Below, piece after piece: positions 1 through 10,549 of a stretch of 64,000 nt of DNA. A model generated the notes under the pieces. That model saw only the letters and a list, made by a program, of their open reading frames with translations. It searched no databases and was not told the DNA's origin. The translations under genes were made by a program, and so were the position numbers. Positions within the stretch are counted from its first letter, which is position 1, and every line of letters starts with the position of its first letter. This DNA comes from Emiliania huxleyi CCMP1516. Taxonomy: Eukaryota; Haptophyta; Isochrysidales; Noelaerhabdaceae. The stretch spans positions 6,077-70,076 of the forward strand of contig NW_005200599.1 of assembly GCF_000372725.1 (NCBI RefSeq), read 5' to 3'.

Positions 1-26
1 GGGGGAGGGGGAGAGAGCGCTCACCC

Positions 27-119
27 CGAAGGACGGGGCGGGCGGGGGCTGGCTGGCTGGTGGCGCGCCGACAAGGCCTCCGGGGCGGCCGCCGCCGCCG
101 AGGCTCGTCGAACCTGCGG
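27..119 (-). CDS. Candidate internal exon of a minus-strand gene
   Basis: Read on the minus strand, a pyrimidine-rich tract with CTCACCTTACC runs into GCAG at about 120, followed by an open Gly/Pro/Ala-rich stretch and a GTGAGC donor-like site at about 26. The same ACCTTACC-type acceptor ends two introns of the carotenoid oxygenase gene at 44.3 and 43.8 kb, which is the main support. It could be the next exon of the Cys-rich gene at 660-1631, which lies upstream on the same strand. The function is unknown and the exon is short and low in complexity. Confidence 0.3.
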
Positions 120-659
120 TAAGGTGAGGCGTCTCAACACACACACAAGGTGATGGGGCAAGGGGCAAGGCCGCCCTCGCAGCTCCACACCCAGACAGGC
201 AGGAGCTGGCCCGGCATTCCGAGTGAAAGGCCCAGTGCATACCTCATGAACAACTCATGAGGAGACCCCCCCGCTCCCTCCCTGCTCCCAGCACACCCTC
301 TCCCGCCCACCCACATCCCGTCGAATCTCGTCTCGAACCTTGCGCGGCGGCCCGCCCTCGCGCGCGGCCACGGTCCCAGCGGCCGGCTTGCTCGGGGCGC
401 TGCCCGCTGCTGTGCCGGGCAGAGCAGTCTCCAGTCCGGCGAGGCCAACCTAAGGGTATACTCGAGAGGCCCGCTCAGTAGGTCCCTAGCCCCTGGCGTC
501 CGCCAACCGGTCCGTTGTGGGTGAAGGCTAGGGTTGCTCCTCTATCTTGAAGTGTGTGTGTGTGTGTGTATGTGTACAGCATGCCGCGTGAAGAAGAAGC
601 GGGGCGATAGGGCGCGTGAAGGCGCGTTCGTGAAGGCGCGAGTCCAGCCCACCCCGCAT
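120..659. other. Probable intron or intergenic sequence, no gene seen
   Basis: This stretch holds CA/GT tracts at 137-149 and 551-570 and no convincing coding frame. If the exon at 27-119 belongs to the gene at 660-1631, this is mostly intron of that gene; otherwise it is its 3' flank. Confidence 0.4.
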
Positions 660-989
660 CTAGGGAGAGGCGGGCCAGCGCGGACGCCGCGCACACGTCG
701 GCAGCGCGCGCGAGACGGCGGCGGCGGCAGAAGGCGCGGGGTGAGCCCGTTCCTCGGAGAGCCGTGCTGCTGGGGCGGCCGAGGGCGGATCCGCCTCCAG
801 AGCCGCCTCCAGAGCCGCCTCCGGGCGCGCCTCCAGCCCCGCCTCCGGCCCCGCCTCCAGCCCCGCCTCCGGCCCCGCCGGCCCCGCCGGCCCCCCAGGT
901 CCCCTTGGCCACGTGCGCCCAGTGGGCGCCGCGCGCGGGTCGTGTACCGGAGCCGCAGGGGCAGGGGCGAGGCCGGCGGCGGGGGCGGG

Positions 990-1027
<38 letters not shown>

Positions 1028-1631
1028 GGGTATGCCAAGGAGGAGACGTCGGCGCGGCGGCGTAGGCGCCCTCCGCCGCAAGTGCCGCGGCGGGCGGGCC
1101 AGGCTTGAGGGCGTGGGGGGGAGCCGAGAGGGGCGGCTCCGAGGCTGCGACGGCAAAGGCCATCGGCACCGCGATCAGCGTCGGCACCGCGCTCTGCGAG
1201 GGCGGCCGCTGCGCAAACGGCTGCAGCGCAAGTGGCTCGAGCGTGCGCCCCACGCGGAACCCGAGCCATGCATCACTCTGCGGCATCTCGGCGAGACCCT
1301 CGAGCGGAGCAGTCGTCGCGTCGCGGAGTATGACCAATTTTGGGCCCGAGGCGGAGACGGTGTGGTTGATGATCCGATACGGGGGCCACCGCTCTTCCCC
1401 CTCCTTGGTGACCAGGCGCGACTCGTTCCAAACTCCGTTTGTGTGTTTGTTTGAGGGCAAGTTGGCACACACGACCGCCCGCAGGCGCGAGGAGTGCACA
1501 AAGACGCCGCGTGCCCTGCAGTCGGCACAGAAGCGCTCTCGAAAGGCCGCACCAGGCTTGATCGGGACTTTGGCGCACTTCGTCCTCCTGCCCGAGAGGA
1601 CCTCGCCCCAGCAGTCCCAGCAGTCTTCCAT
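660..1631 (-). CDS. Cys-rich N-terminal domain protein with Ala/Pro-rich tail
   Basis: The open frame starts at ATG 1631, just downstream of a stop, and runs 323 residues. The first 60 residues carry a zinc-binding-like cysteine pattern (CWDC, a lone Cys, then CADC, then another Cys), with basic residues between. Residues about 60-150 look globular. The rest is low complexity: a run of twelve or so alanines, then imperfect GPEAGLEA-type repeats that correspond to tandem GC-rich DNA at 790-890. I do not recognise the family; a DNA-binding or regulatory role is only a guess. The tail may be spliced into a further exon at 27-119. The opposite strand is also open here because of GC richness, but the non-repetitive N-terminus only makes sense on this strand. 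Confidence 0.6.
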
Positions 1632-1859
1632 GACCAACTACACTGTCGTCGAGTTCAGCGTTCCGGGAGCGGCCGCACACTGCGCGCCGCACTGCGAGCC
1701 GCTCCAACCCCGACGGCGACCTGTGCGAACTTGAGGACGAGCTCCAGGTGGACTACGACAGGCTGTCCGAGCCGACCGTGTCGGTGTATACCTTACGACC
1801 ATCCGCAAACAGGCCTGCGGGACTCCAAACGCGCCCTCATCGGCTTCAACCCTTCAGCC

Positions 1860-4125
1860 ACCCCATCGGGAGCTGACGCCTGAGCATGTAGCCGACGAGC
1901 CTGGGCACGCCCCGATCCAGTTCACAGCCAAACTCGTCCAGAAGGCCGCCGCACAGCTGCGCGACCTGCGGGCGCCGGGCACGTTGCCGCAGGACAACCG
2001 CATCATCAAAGCGATTATCCGGCAGCCGAGAGGCCTCAAGGCCGTCACTACGCCGTCGCAGCAGACCAGGGCGGGGCCACTGCCCGCGACCTCCTCGCCG
2101 GCGGCATCCGCGCCGCCCTCGCCGCCAAAGTCTGCCCTTTGACCGGCGAGATCAAAGGCCGTCGGCCCCTCGGCATGTGCGAGAAGTGGCGCTGCCTCCT
2201 CCGGGCGATAATCAACCGCGCCTGCCGCAAGGGGTTCGAACGCAACTTCACCGAGCCCGCCCCCGAGGACGTGCAGGACCATCAGCGCCGAATCGACACC
2301 GCCGAGGCGGACGTCCTCGCCGCCGAGCTGCAACACGAGGCGGCCAGCGCCCTCTCCAGCAACGATCCGTCCGCCGCGGGACTACGCGCGCGCGTCGGCC
2401 GAACCGCCGCCGCCCTCGCCGCCGCCAGGGACGCCCTCGCCGCCGCCTCCCGCCCGCTCAAGTTTGTCACCAACTGGTGCTTCTCCTCCAAGGGAACGGA
2501 GAAGCTTGCCCGCCTTGTCCGAGGCTGGACCGAGCATGCGCCACGCCACGGCATCGTCTCCGACGACATCTCCGCCATGTACCAGTGGACGAGCCGCTGG
2601 GCGGGATTCGCCTTCCTGCGGAAACGCTTCCCGTCCCTTCTCGCCATCTTCCGCTTCTTCTACTACTCCGTCGCGGCCACAGCTGCGAAGATATGGTTTG
2701 GCGGCTCCACCGTCCCCGTCAACTTTGGCCCCGACGGACGCGCCGTGCTTGGGGACCACCGTTCCCAGCACGTCTTGCGCTCCGTCGATGGCGGATGCCA
2801 GGGCGACGGGGGCGCCACCATCTTGTGTGTCGGTGCCATGCACGAGAGCTGCCGCGAGTGCCAACGCCTCAACCCGGACGTCGACATGACCGCCACCGCC
2901 GACGACTTCTACGCGTCGGGATCGATGACTTCCCCCTCCGCCGAGGGCGACGGCGGCGACGACGACATGGGTCGCATGCCGTCCCTCTCCACTGAGAGTG
3001 ACGGCAGCGTCATACCGCCCCTCTTCATGTGCTACAACGACAAGCGTCGCCTCTGCAAGCGCGACTGCAACCTCGACTCTTGCCTCCCAAAGACCAACCT
3101 CTACTCTTCGGCGGGCAACCTCTCCGCCGCGCCAGCCGACATACCCGGCTCGCCCAACTATGTCGACGCCAGCGATCCCGCCCGCCAAGAGCGCCTGCGC
3201 CGGCGCGTGACTGTCTTCAAAGTCGGCGGCACCTTCTTGGGCGACGGTGACGCATGTGCTAGCGCGCTCCTTGAGCTCATGCGGGCCAAGCTCGAGAGGC
3301 CGCTCTCCTACATCGTCAGGATGAGGGATTCGGGCCGCGTTAGGCACGCCCGACTGCTCCAGCTGCAGCTCGTTCGCCTCTGCGCCTGCTCGTCCCAAAC
3401 CACTGGATGCGCACGATGCCCCCAACCCAGACCGAGGGCGCCGCCGCCTTCGCCGACGAGGCAACCGGCAACGCCGCCGCCCTCATCCTTGACTTCGGCC
3501 GCAGCCCTGACGACAGGGCGGCCCTCGCGCGCACCCGCGCGAAGCAGACAGGCAAGAATGGTGGCATTGGCATGTCCGACTACGCTCGCCGCCGATTCCC
3601 CAGCTTCCTCGCCTCCACCGTCACCTCCCAGAGAGCGTGTGCCAGGGTCTACCCCGCGCTCGGGGAGACGGGTGAGTACCTGCGGCGCAGGCGTGACACG
3701 AAGACCGACTCGCGCGTGTCGGATGTCCTTCCTCTTCCCTTGTCTGTGTCGAGCCTGTCTGCTGTGAGCGAGAGTTGTTTGTTTAAATTCTTTCTCTGAG
3801 GTGACTTGGACCACCAAGAGCTGGCTGGGGCTGCAGAAGCAGCGCATCTCAGTCGTTCTTCACACGGCCATCGCAGAGCAGATTGTGAATGAGCTTGCCA
3901 GCGGCGAGGGAGGGCGGTCGAGTGCACGGAGCTAAGTGCCTCGCCGTCCTCGCGGGAGTCGCTTAGGCGGCTCCAGTGGTGTACCTGTGTTAGTGCCAGT
4001 GCGCGCCAGTCCCGTGCCCAGTAAATAAATAAATAAATAAAATAAATAAAACGGGCACGCCAAACGAGGGGTGGGAGAAGGACAGGGTCCCGTTGTGCGA
4101 GCGACCCCTGTTAAAATTCTTTTTG
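1860..4125 (+). mobile_element. Non-LTR (LINE-like) retrotransposon remnants, two fused pieces
   Basis: The stretch contains a reverse-transcriptase reading frame (2043-3799), then a short frame (about 3799-3935) that ends in the element's C-terminal tail (WLGLQKQRISVVLH), a stop, and a 3'UTR. The 3'UTR has a hairpin (GGAGTCGCTTAGGCGGCTCC-like, around 3955), a conserved segment to about 4020, an (AAAT)n tract at 4023-4052 and an AAAATTCTTTTT motif at 4113. The same tail recurs at 26.9, 28.1, 36.9 and 46.3-46.9 kb. The part between the polymerase thumb and the C-terminal tail is missing, so this is a deleted or compound copy. A 3'UTR-like string at 3745-3795 lies between the two pieces, which suggests two insertions joined together. 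Confidence 0.7.
2043..3799 (+). pseudogene. Reverse transcriptase, frameshifted
   Basis: In the frame of 2043 the order of reverse transcriptase motifs is visible: RRPLGMCEKW (finger), a motif A-like DDISAM at about 2560, FPSLLAIFRFFYYS, a GCQGDGG turn, and the catalytic box written ATADDFY near 2900 in place of YADD. The thumb follows (FLGD, then RLLQLQLVRLCAC). At about 3385-3392 the frame must shift by one base; the second frame continues VPNHWMRTMPP and GGIGMSDYARRRFPS to a stop at 3799, which is the usual order in algal LINE polymerases. The upstream start is unclear, since the frame is open back to about 2010 without a convincing methionine. The frameshift and the altered YADD box indicate an inactive copy, unless the shift is an assembly error. 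Confidence 0.75.
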
Positions 4126-4134
4126 CGCAGCGGC

Positions 4135-4204
4135 GCCGCCAGGCGCCCGCCCCGGCGGTGAGCGACGCGTAGCGAGCGAATCGCCGGGGCGGGCGCCTGG
4201 CGGC
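4135..4204. repeat. Perfect 22 bp inverted repeat (hairpin)
   Basis: Arms at 4136-4157 and 4182-4203 are exact reverse complements, separated by 24 bp. Both arms are almost pure G+C. The structure begins 10 bp after the AAAATTCTTTTTGCGC motif. Confidence 0.85.
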
Positions 4205-4680
4205 TCCGCGGAGCTCCTTTGGCTCGGCGCGGGCGCGGGGGCGCGAAAAAAAGAAATTTGGCCCGTGCCCCTACCCGGCGCCTGCGCTCGGCGAAGGCCG
4301 CGAAAAATTAGAGGTCGCGAAATCGCTGCTGCGTCGGGACGCGGGCTCCTCGCGAGAAGCTGATCATATCCAGCCATCCTCACCCCCCCAAGCAGCTGCG
4401 GCCGCAATTTCAGCCGGTCCCGTGACCGCCCCGCTTCGGCAGGCGCACGTTTGAGCGAGATCGTCCTGCAGCGCACCGAGAAGGGGCCGGTCGCGCGCAG
4501 CGCCACGCCGCAGGCGTCCGCCGGAGGCCCGCCGGAGGCTGTATGCGGCGGCCACTTCCCCTCGGTCTTTCGCCGCGCTCCGGCCGCTCCTTGGCTCCTG
4601 GCCGTCTCTTCCGAGCGGCTTTGCGCGCCCCCAACATTCCCCTGACAGCAGCGCCTCACGCCCCCTTGCCCCGCCCCCCT

Positions 4681-4917
4681 TCAGGAGGAGAGGAGGCGGA
4701 CGGGGTGCGCTGGCATGGGAGGGGTCAGGCGGCAGGCAGCCGCTGCGGGAGCGTGCGCACCGGCCGCGCGCTCGAGCGCCTCCAGCTGCTCGTTGAGGGC
4801 GGCCTGCCAGGTGTCCGCGTCGAAGGCCGAGGAACGCTGTGCCGTCGCGCAGGCGGGTGCGGCTGCGGCTCGCCCGCCGCCGCACCGCCGGCCTTGCTTG
4901 CCTCGCGGCGAGGCCAT
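4681..4917 (-). CDS. Small hypothetical protein or first exon
   Basis: ATG at 4917 opens a 78-residue frame with a helical stretch (TWQAALNEQLEALERA, residues about 36-51). It is preceded 20-35 bp upstream by AAATTCTTTTT, the motif seen before several better supported starts in this window. After the helix a GTGCGC donor-like site is present, so this could be exon 1 of a spliced gene continuing toward 4111, where another minus-strand frame is open. No family is recognised. Confidence 0.4.
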   Translation of the reverse strand: MASPRGKQGRRCGGGRAAAAPACATAQRSSAFDADTWQAALNEQLEALERAAGAHAPAAAACRLTPPMPAHPVRLLSS

Positions 4918-5062
4918 GGCTCGGACTGCTAACGCGTAGATGGAAAAAGAATTTCACAGTCCGAGTGTTGTGCTGGCACGACAAGGCGCGGACTGGCGCG
5001 GACTGGCACGCACACCGGCACACCACAGGGAAAAGAATTGTGAGCCAAGAAACCGCTCGCTT

Positions 5063-6427
5063 ATGTTGACACGCCTTCAGCACACGTTTGCGCCGCTGTC
5101 GAGCGACCCGCTTTTGAGCACCATCGCGATGCTTTCCATGCGCGCGTGCTTCGAGAAGTCGCTGCCCTGTCTGCCTGCGCGGAAAGAGAAGGCAATGCTA
5201 TGGCGCAAGCTCGGCGGCGATGCCCTCGAGCCGGTCCTCGCGAGCGGCGCCGTCGCCCTCCTCGACGCGCAGTGGATCATCCGCCACGCCGAGGCGGGCG
5301 GCGTTCTCAACAACCGCCAGGCTCTGCCCAAAGAGGCCTTCCTCTCCCTTGCCGACCTCGTTGAGGCGACCGAGTGGCACAGCTGGCTTCCCGTCGCCGC
5401 GCTCTCCTACCCGTGGCTGACCAAGGACCACCCCGACCCGCGCGGAGCCAACCTCTCCCGCGTCGCGAGGGCGCTCAAGGCCCTGCTCACCACTCGGTAC
5501 ATATTGCGGCTCGGCGTCTTTTGGGACTTCGGCTCGCTGCACCAGCACCCCGACCCCGCCAAGGGCGTCCTGCGCACCGACGAGCAGAACGCGCTCTTCA
5601 AGCAGGGGCTGGGCTACCTCGGCACGCTCTACTCCCACCCGCAGACATGGGTGCTGCGGCTGACCTCCTTCCCGGACGGCCACAAGGCGGAGGACCAGGC
5701 CGAGGGCACCAACGTGGCCAAGTACTTTGACCGCGGCTGGTGCGCCACTGAGAACGCTTGGGCGAGCCTTACCAAGGCCAGCTTCCTCTCGCTCGACCTC
5801 GGCAAGATGCGCGACGGCAAGGAGTACGACTTCGACAGCCTCACCAACGCCTGCGTCCAGGCCGGCGGCCGGCGCCCTCCGCTGCTGCCGTCTGCGTTCG
5901 CGGAGGAGCTGGAGACGAAGAGCTTCACCAACGGCAAGGACGACAAGCCGCTCGTGAAGCGGCTGTACGAGGCCGCCTTCGAGGAGCAGTTTGGCAAGGC
6001 GACCGAGCTGTGGTACGACAGCCTCGGCTGGGGCGACGCGGAGGCGGTGCAGCTGGCGGAGGTCCTCGCGAGCGGGGCAGCGCCGCGGCTCGAGAAGCTC
6101 AATCTCTGCAAGAACGAGATTGGCGACGAGGGCTGCCAGGCGCTGGCCGCCGCCCTCGGCAAGGAGGGGGCAGCGCCGCGGCTCAAGACGCTCAAGCTCG
6201 AAAGCAACGAGATTGGAGACGAGGGCTGCGAGGCGCTGGCCGCCGCCCTTGGCAAGGAGGGGGCAGCGCTGCGGCTCGAGGAGCTCTGGCTCGACGGCAA
6301 CAAGATTGGCGACGAGGGCTGCGAGGCGCTTGCCGCCGCCCTCGGCAAGGAGGGGGCAGCGCCGCGGCTCGAGACGCTCAATCTCCGCTGGAACAAGATA
6401 AATTCTTGTTGGGTGTGCGTGTTTTGA
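5063..6427 (+). CDS. Protein with conserved algal N-terminal domain and leucine-rich repeats
   Basis: The open frame extends upstream to 4940, but that part is retrotransposon-derived, so ATG 5063 or the later ATGs near 5130-5145 are better starts. Residues about 110-230 contain a pattern I recall from other algal proteins without a named function: SYPWLTKDHPDP, then FWDFGSLHQHPDP, then DRGWCATENAW. From about residue 312 there are three and a half leucine-rich repeats of the ribonuclease-inhibitor type (LxxLxLxxNxIGDEGCxALAAALG), encoded by nearly identical DNA units. The last repeat breaks off at NKI and runs into unrelated AT-richer sequence and a stop, so the C-terminus looks truncated. 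Expected role: protein-protein interaction, cytosolic. No introns are needed. Confidence 0.7.
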   Translation: MLTRLQHTFAPLSSDPLLSTIAMLSMRACFEKSLPCLPARKEKAMLWRKLGGDALEPVLASGAVALLDAQWIIRHAEAGGVLNNRQALPKEAFLSLADLVEATEWHSWLPVAALSYPWLTKDHPDPRGANLSRVARALKALLTTRYILRLGVFWDFGSLHQHPDPAKGVLRTDEQNALFKQGLGYLGTLYSHPQTWVLRLTSFPDGHKAEDQAEGTNVAKYFDRGWCATENAWASLTKASFLSLDLGKMRDGKEYDFDSLTNACVQAGGRRPPLLPSAFAEELETKSFTNGKDDKPLVKRLYEAAFEEQFGKATELWYDSLGWGDAEAVQLAEVLASGAAPRLEKLNLCKNEIGDEGCQALAAALGKEGAAPRLKTLKLESNEIGDEGCEALAAALGKEGAALRLEELWLDGNKIGDEGCEALAAALGKEGAAPRLETLNLRWNKINSCWVCVF

Positions 6428-6590
6428 AGACTTTGGCGAGCCAACGCAGCCGAGAGATAAATTCTCCGCAGCGCGGTGCAGAGCGCGAACTCGCCGTACT
6501 GAGCCTAGCGCAGCGCGAACACGCCGTCTGAGCCTAGCGCAGCGCGAACACGCCGTCTGAGCCTAGCGCAGCGCGAACTCGCTCCTGTTC
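6428..6590 (+). repeat. Tandem repeat, unit about 29 bp
   Basis: Copies of TGAGCCTAGCGCAGCGCGAA, each followed by C(A/T)CGCCGTC, occur about three times between 6490 and 6585, directly after the truncated leucine-rich repeat gene. Confidence 0.75.
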
Positions 6591-6882
6591 ATAGCTGCGC
6601 AACCCTGAAGGAGCACTTGGAGCACTTGGAGTGCCGTCGGCAACCGCACATCCAGGGCCGGGGAGCTGAGAAGCGCACCCAGCGGGCCGGATGATTGGCA
6701 TCGGGTTGCGGGGCAGAGAGCCCTAGCCCAGGGGGTGCGCGTTCCCAGGGAAAGGGCCGTAAAGTAAACACGGGTCTCCGAGGGTTAGTCCGCGCTCCAG
6801 GTTTCCCCTAGCAGCGGAGCGCCCCCTCTACTCGGAGCTAATAAACACCAGACACGCACACGACGTACATCCTCACTCGACG
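6591..6882. other. Intergenic, no gene seen
   Basis: No coding frame with plausible composition. It is the 3' flank of the large minus-strand gene and holds a duplicated GGAGCACTT at 6609-6630. Confidence 0.4.
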
Positions 6883-9800
6883 TCACCCCTCGAGGCTTCC
6901 CGGTCTGGCCTCCCCCCCCTCGGTCTGGAGGGGCCCTCTTATCCCCTCGGTCCTCCCCCCACTCGCTTTCCGCTGGTTGGGCAACGGATGCGGGGCCCGA
7001 CCCCCCCTCCTAGCCTTTTTCGGCCGCGGCCCCGCCGCCGTCTCGCCCACTCTGCCTGCTCCTGTTGACTCCACCTCCGGTGGTCCCATGCCCAACTCCT
7101 CGGGCGAGGGCGGCGGCACTGGATCGCCACGCCGCCCCTCCCCGTGAAGTGAGGCCGGCTCTCTTCGGTCGAGGACTCGTGCCCGCCCCCGCGGTCTCTC
7201 TATCGTCCTCGGCTCGTCCGTACGTCCCGATTCTACCCGCAGAGGCCGCGTCAGCTCGTCTCTCACCTCCTCCGACAGCTGACCCCAAGCCCCCCCTGGG
7301 GCCCTCCGGCCTCGGCCTTCCGGCTCGCCGGCGGGCCCGTTATCGTACTGCGGCCCCTCCCCTCTCCCAGCTCCTCCCTCCGGGTACTCTAGCCTCCGGC
7401 GGGGTGGTCCCGGACCCCCCAGGTTATGCCGAGCGGGTCCATACGGTGGCGGCCCCGCCGGCGGCAGGGGTGGAGGCGGTAGCAGGGGCGGCGGGTACGG
7501 TGGCGGCCCTCGCGGCCCAAACGCCTGGTGTGGAGCCGTTGGGGCGGCCCCACGACCCTGCAGCCGTTCCAGTGGCGAGGGCGGAAACGGCAGTGTGGGT
7601 GGCGGAAACGATGGCGGTACTGGCGGCTGCACCGCCTGGTGTGGAACTTCAGGGGCGGCTCCTCGACCCAGCGGTCGCTCCAACGGCGGGGGCGGAGGCG
7701 GTGGTGGTGGGGGCGGGCCTGGTGGCGGTGTCGGCCGTCGCAACTCCTGGGGCGGGGCCTCGGGGGATGCCCCCTGCCCCTGCGGCCGTTCCAGCCGTGG
7801 TTCCACGCGCCGGCCGTCCACTCCGCTCGTGGGGGGGGGCCGAGCTCTCGTCTCCCCTCGGGAAGGGGGGGGGGCAGGGCCCGGATTCGCCGACGGTCCC
7901 GCCTCTCCCCCCCCCGGCTCCGCATCGGGCCGCAGACTGCGCAGTAGTCGCGTCGCCTCCCCCCTCGCCTGGTCCTTCTCGATTCGGTCCCGCACCGCCC
8001 GGATATCAAAGGCCGAGGTATGGCGTCGGCGCACTCGCGGGTCGCATCCAGTAGCGCTCTTTGCTCTGACGAGGTGCTGTGCTCTAGCTGATCGCCGCGC
8101 GTCGTCATCCGGCTCGCGCCCGCTGCCACCCCCGCTTCGTACGGCGAGAGGGCGTCCGCATCAACCAGGATATATGCCGCCGCCAGGCGCGGTCTCGCTT
8201 CTGGCGGGATGTGATGCGCCTCTCCCACCTTCGCCGCCCGAACGTGGATATCGCGCCGGAGGCGGGTGGGGAAGGTCTCTCCGCATATGCAGGCGTAATC
8301 CAGCTCACCAGGAAGCCTCCGAACCCCGGCCCACCCATCGGCTACGGGGCCTTCCAGCCCCGCCACCGCGTCCGTATAGTGATCCCCGAGGACGGTTCCG
8401 GCCCTTCCGAGCGTACACTGGCCACCGTTGACGCACGGGCAGACGGTCGGCGCCCTCGGGCAGTCTATCTCGAGGCTGGTCGCCCCCTCCCCCTCCCCGA
8501 GTGTCTGTAGGTGTCTCGCCACCGCAAACGCCGCCGCCGATAGGAGGGTAGAGACGGCGTCTTCCGTCCGCGGCGCCGGGGCCTCCGTCGTTCTCCTCGT
8601 CACCCTCTCCCGGCCCATCGCTGCTCCGGCGCCGCGAGCCTGCTCGTGGGGTCGCTCTCGCGCCACGGACATGGTCGCCTCGAGTATCTCATCGACCGAC
8701 GTCCCCGCCCATTTCCGCAACCGCGCCCCAACCGCCCGTCGCTTACGGGGTTGCATCGTCGCGAGCTGTCGAGCCACCCGAATGGTCTTCCGCACTACAA
8801 AATCGAGGGGGTCCCGCCATTCTTCCGGGGGCATCGAGATGTCGACCTCTCTCCCATCGACACACACCTCCCTCGCTCCGGGCCCCCCCTTCGCCGGGAT
8901 AGCCATCACACCGTTCTCAAGGTCCAGGCAGGTGGTCCAGCCGCTGGCGCTTCGGGTGACAAGCCGGTCAACCCTCCCCGGGCGGCCTGGTTGCAGGTCC
9001 TGCTCTCCGCGGCATGTCACGCCACAGAAGCCCGCCCCCCATCCCGGCTCGTTGTGCGGGGTGTCTCGACCCACGTATTGGATGTGGGCCCTGGTCAGGC
9101 CCGAGCCCGGGCGTGGGGTCGCCCACACCAGTACCCAGTCCGCCTTGAAGCCGCCCTTATCGTCGAGGAAATAGACCCAGACCGGCCCGCCTATCTTTTC
9201 GGGTGCCGCCACGTTCAGCTCGTCGAGGTCCGTGGCCCGCATCGACGCCAAGTCCTTGGGGTCGAGTGCCCCCCCCCGACTAGCTATGCGCTGCACCACC
9301 CCCATCTCGGTCCCCATCACCGTGGACGCGTCCGTGGCCAGGATCAGCGTCGGTCGCTGGGGGGCTCGGCCGGGCGCCCGGTTTCTCATCATCTCCTCGA
9401 AGGCAACCGTGGTCCGGTACGCCGCCGCCACCTCGTCATTGTATCGGCTCAGTCGGGTCGTGTCGGCCGTCATCAAGACCTCCCCGTCCGACATCTCCAC
9501 GGCTGCTTCTCCAGAGTCACCTACCGACGATCTCGCCGGGAGGGCGAGGGAGGCCACCTCCCCTCCTTGTATCACGTGGCCCTTCCCACGGGACAGGCCT
9601 GGCACGGCTAGCATGACCGCGAGGTCCTCCCGCCATGTTTGTCCCAGCTTGGAGTCGGCTGCGAGTCCGCACCGCTTCATCCCTTCGGTGGTGTGTACAT
9701 CGATAACAGCCTCGGCCCCGAATGACCTGGAGACGGCAATCTCATCAATCATGACCACCGCTCCACCACCCCCCGGCATCGCTTGAGCCCATCTGATCGC

Positions 9801-10310
9801 CCGCAGTCTGCATCTCGTGGCCCGCAAGAGGCAGTTCCTCCGCCATAGGCGTATCACCTCGCCCCCGGGGCCTTCCCTAGCCGGGTTGGGGGCGGTCATT
9901 TCCCCCCCTGACTGTAGCTGCTGCCACTGTCTGGCGTCTGCTGCCACCCAGAGGACTCCGTCCACGATCGGGAGCAGGCCTGCTCTCACCAGTGTCTCGG
10001 ACGGGGTAGGTCGGAGGGCGTGCTCTCCCGCTACCGCCTCCTGCGGCCCCACGCGGCCGGCCACGCATGCCCCTAGGTTTGTCGCCCAGGCTGGGGCGAG
10101 CTTACCTCTCACCGGGTTTGGGTCAACCCCATCGGTCATGGGCTTGATCTCCACAGGCTGGCCGTATCCAAGCGCCGCTGAGCTGACTCTCTGCAGGTCC
10201 CGGCGCAGCTCCTCCTCATTGCCATGGTCTCTCGGCAGCGGGACTATCACGACACCGTCATGCTGAAGGTTGATGACCGCACGGCCCGTCGCGCACGCTG
10301 AAGGATTCAT
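6883..10310 (-). CDS. Large protein of unknown function, one apparent frameshift, possible mobile-element protein
   Basis: ATG at 10310 opens about 760 residues of globular-looking sequence. I see no confident family match. It includes a Cys/His cluster reminiscent of a zinc finger (CICGETF followed by H and another H about 20 residues on) and a CPCVNGGQC cluster. Around 8015-8030 the natural reading moves to another frame: ADAIPR in the first frame, then FDIRAVRDRIEKDQARG in the second. The second frame ends at 6883 with a long proline-rich tail that carries three repeats of the form LERxxGRGAAPxxPHQA. The two frames overlap, so the shift could be a sequencing error, a real break, a small intron or programmed frameshifting. 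The start is divergent from the MsrB gene. The length, lack of introns and low-complexity tail suit a mobile element, but I see no catalytic motif. Confidence 0.5.
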
Positions 10311-10549
10311 TTTCTCTCCTGGGCCGCTCTACTGGTGCGGTGTATATGCACCTCCTCGGGCGCCTCCGGCTCTCGCTGATCGGAGTCATAAGCTCGGGCG
10401 CCGCTCCATCCGCAGCTCTCCGGCTGCCGACCATGGCCGGAGTCCGGATGCGCGGGGCTGGACAGCAGGTGGCCATTCGCTCGGGAGAGCTCTCCTCTCC
10501 CGGATCGCCATTCACCGCACGCTGTCTTACTCTCGCGTCTCAGGCTCGG

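Noticed and set aside
475..1454. Several long frames on both strands over the GC-rich repeat at 790-1030
   Set aside because: They consist of Arg/Gly/Pro runs from a simple repeat; only the minus frame with the non-repetitive Cys-rich N-terminus was kept.
5629..6444. Minus frame opposite the leucine-rich repeats
   Set aside because: A mirror of the repeated DNA units; the plus strand encodes a recognisable repeat fold.
7065..9786. Long plus-strand frames opposite the large minus-strand gene
   Set aside because: Composition mirrors the minus-strand codons; no domain, no plausible starts.
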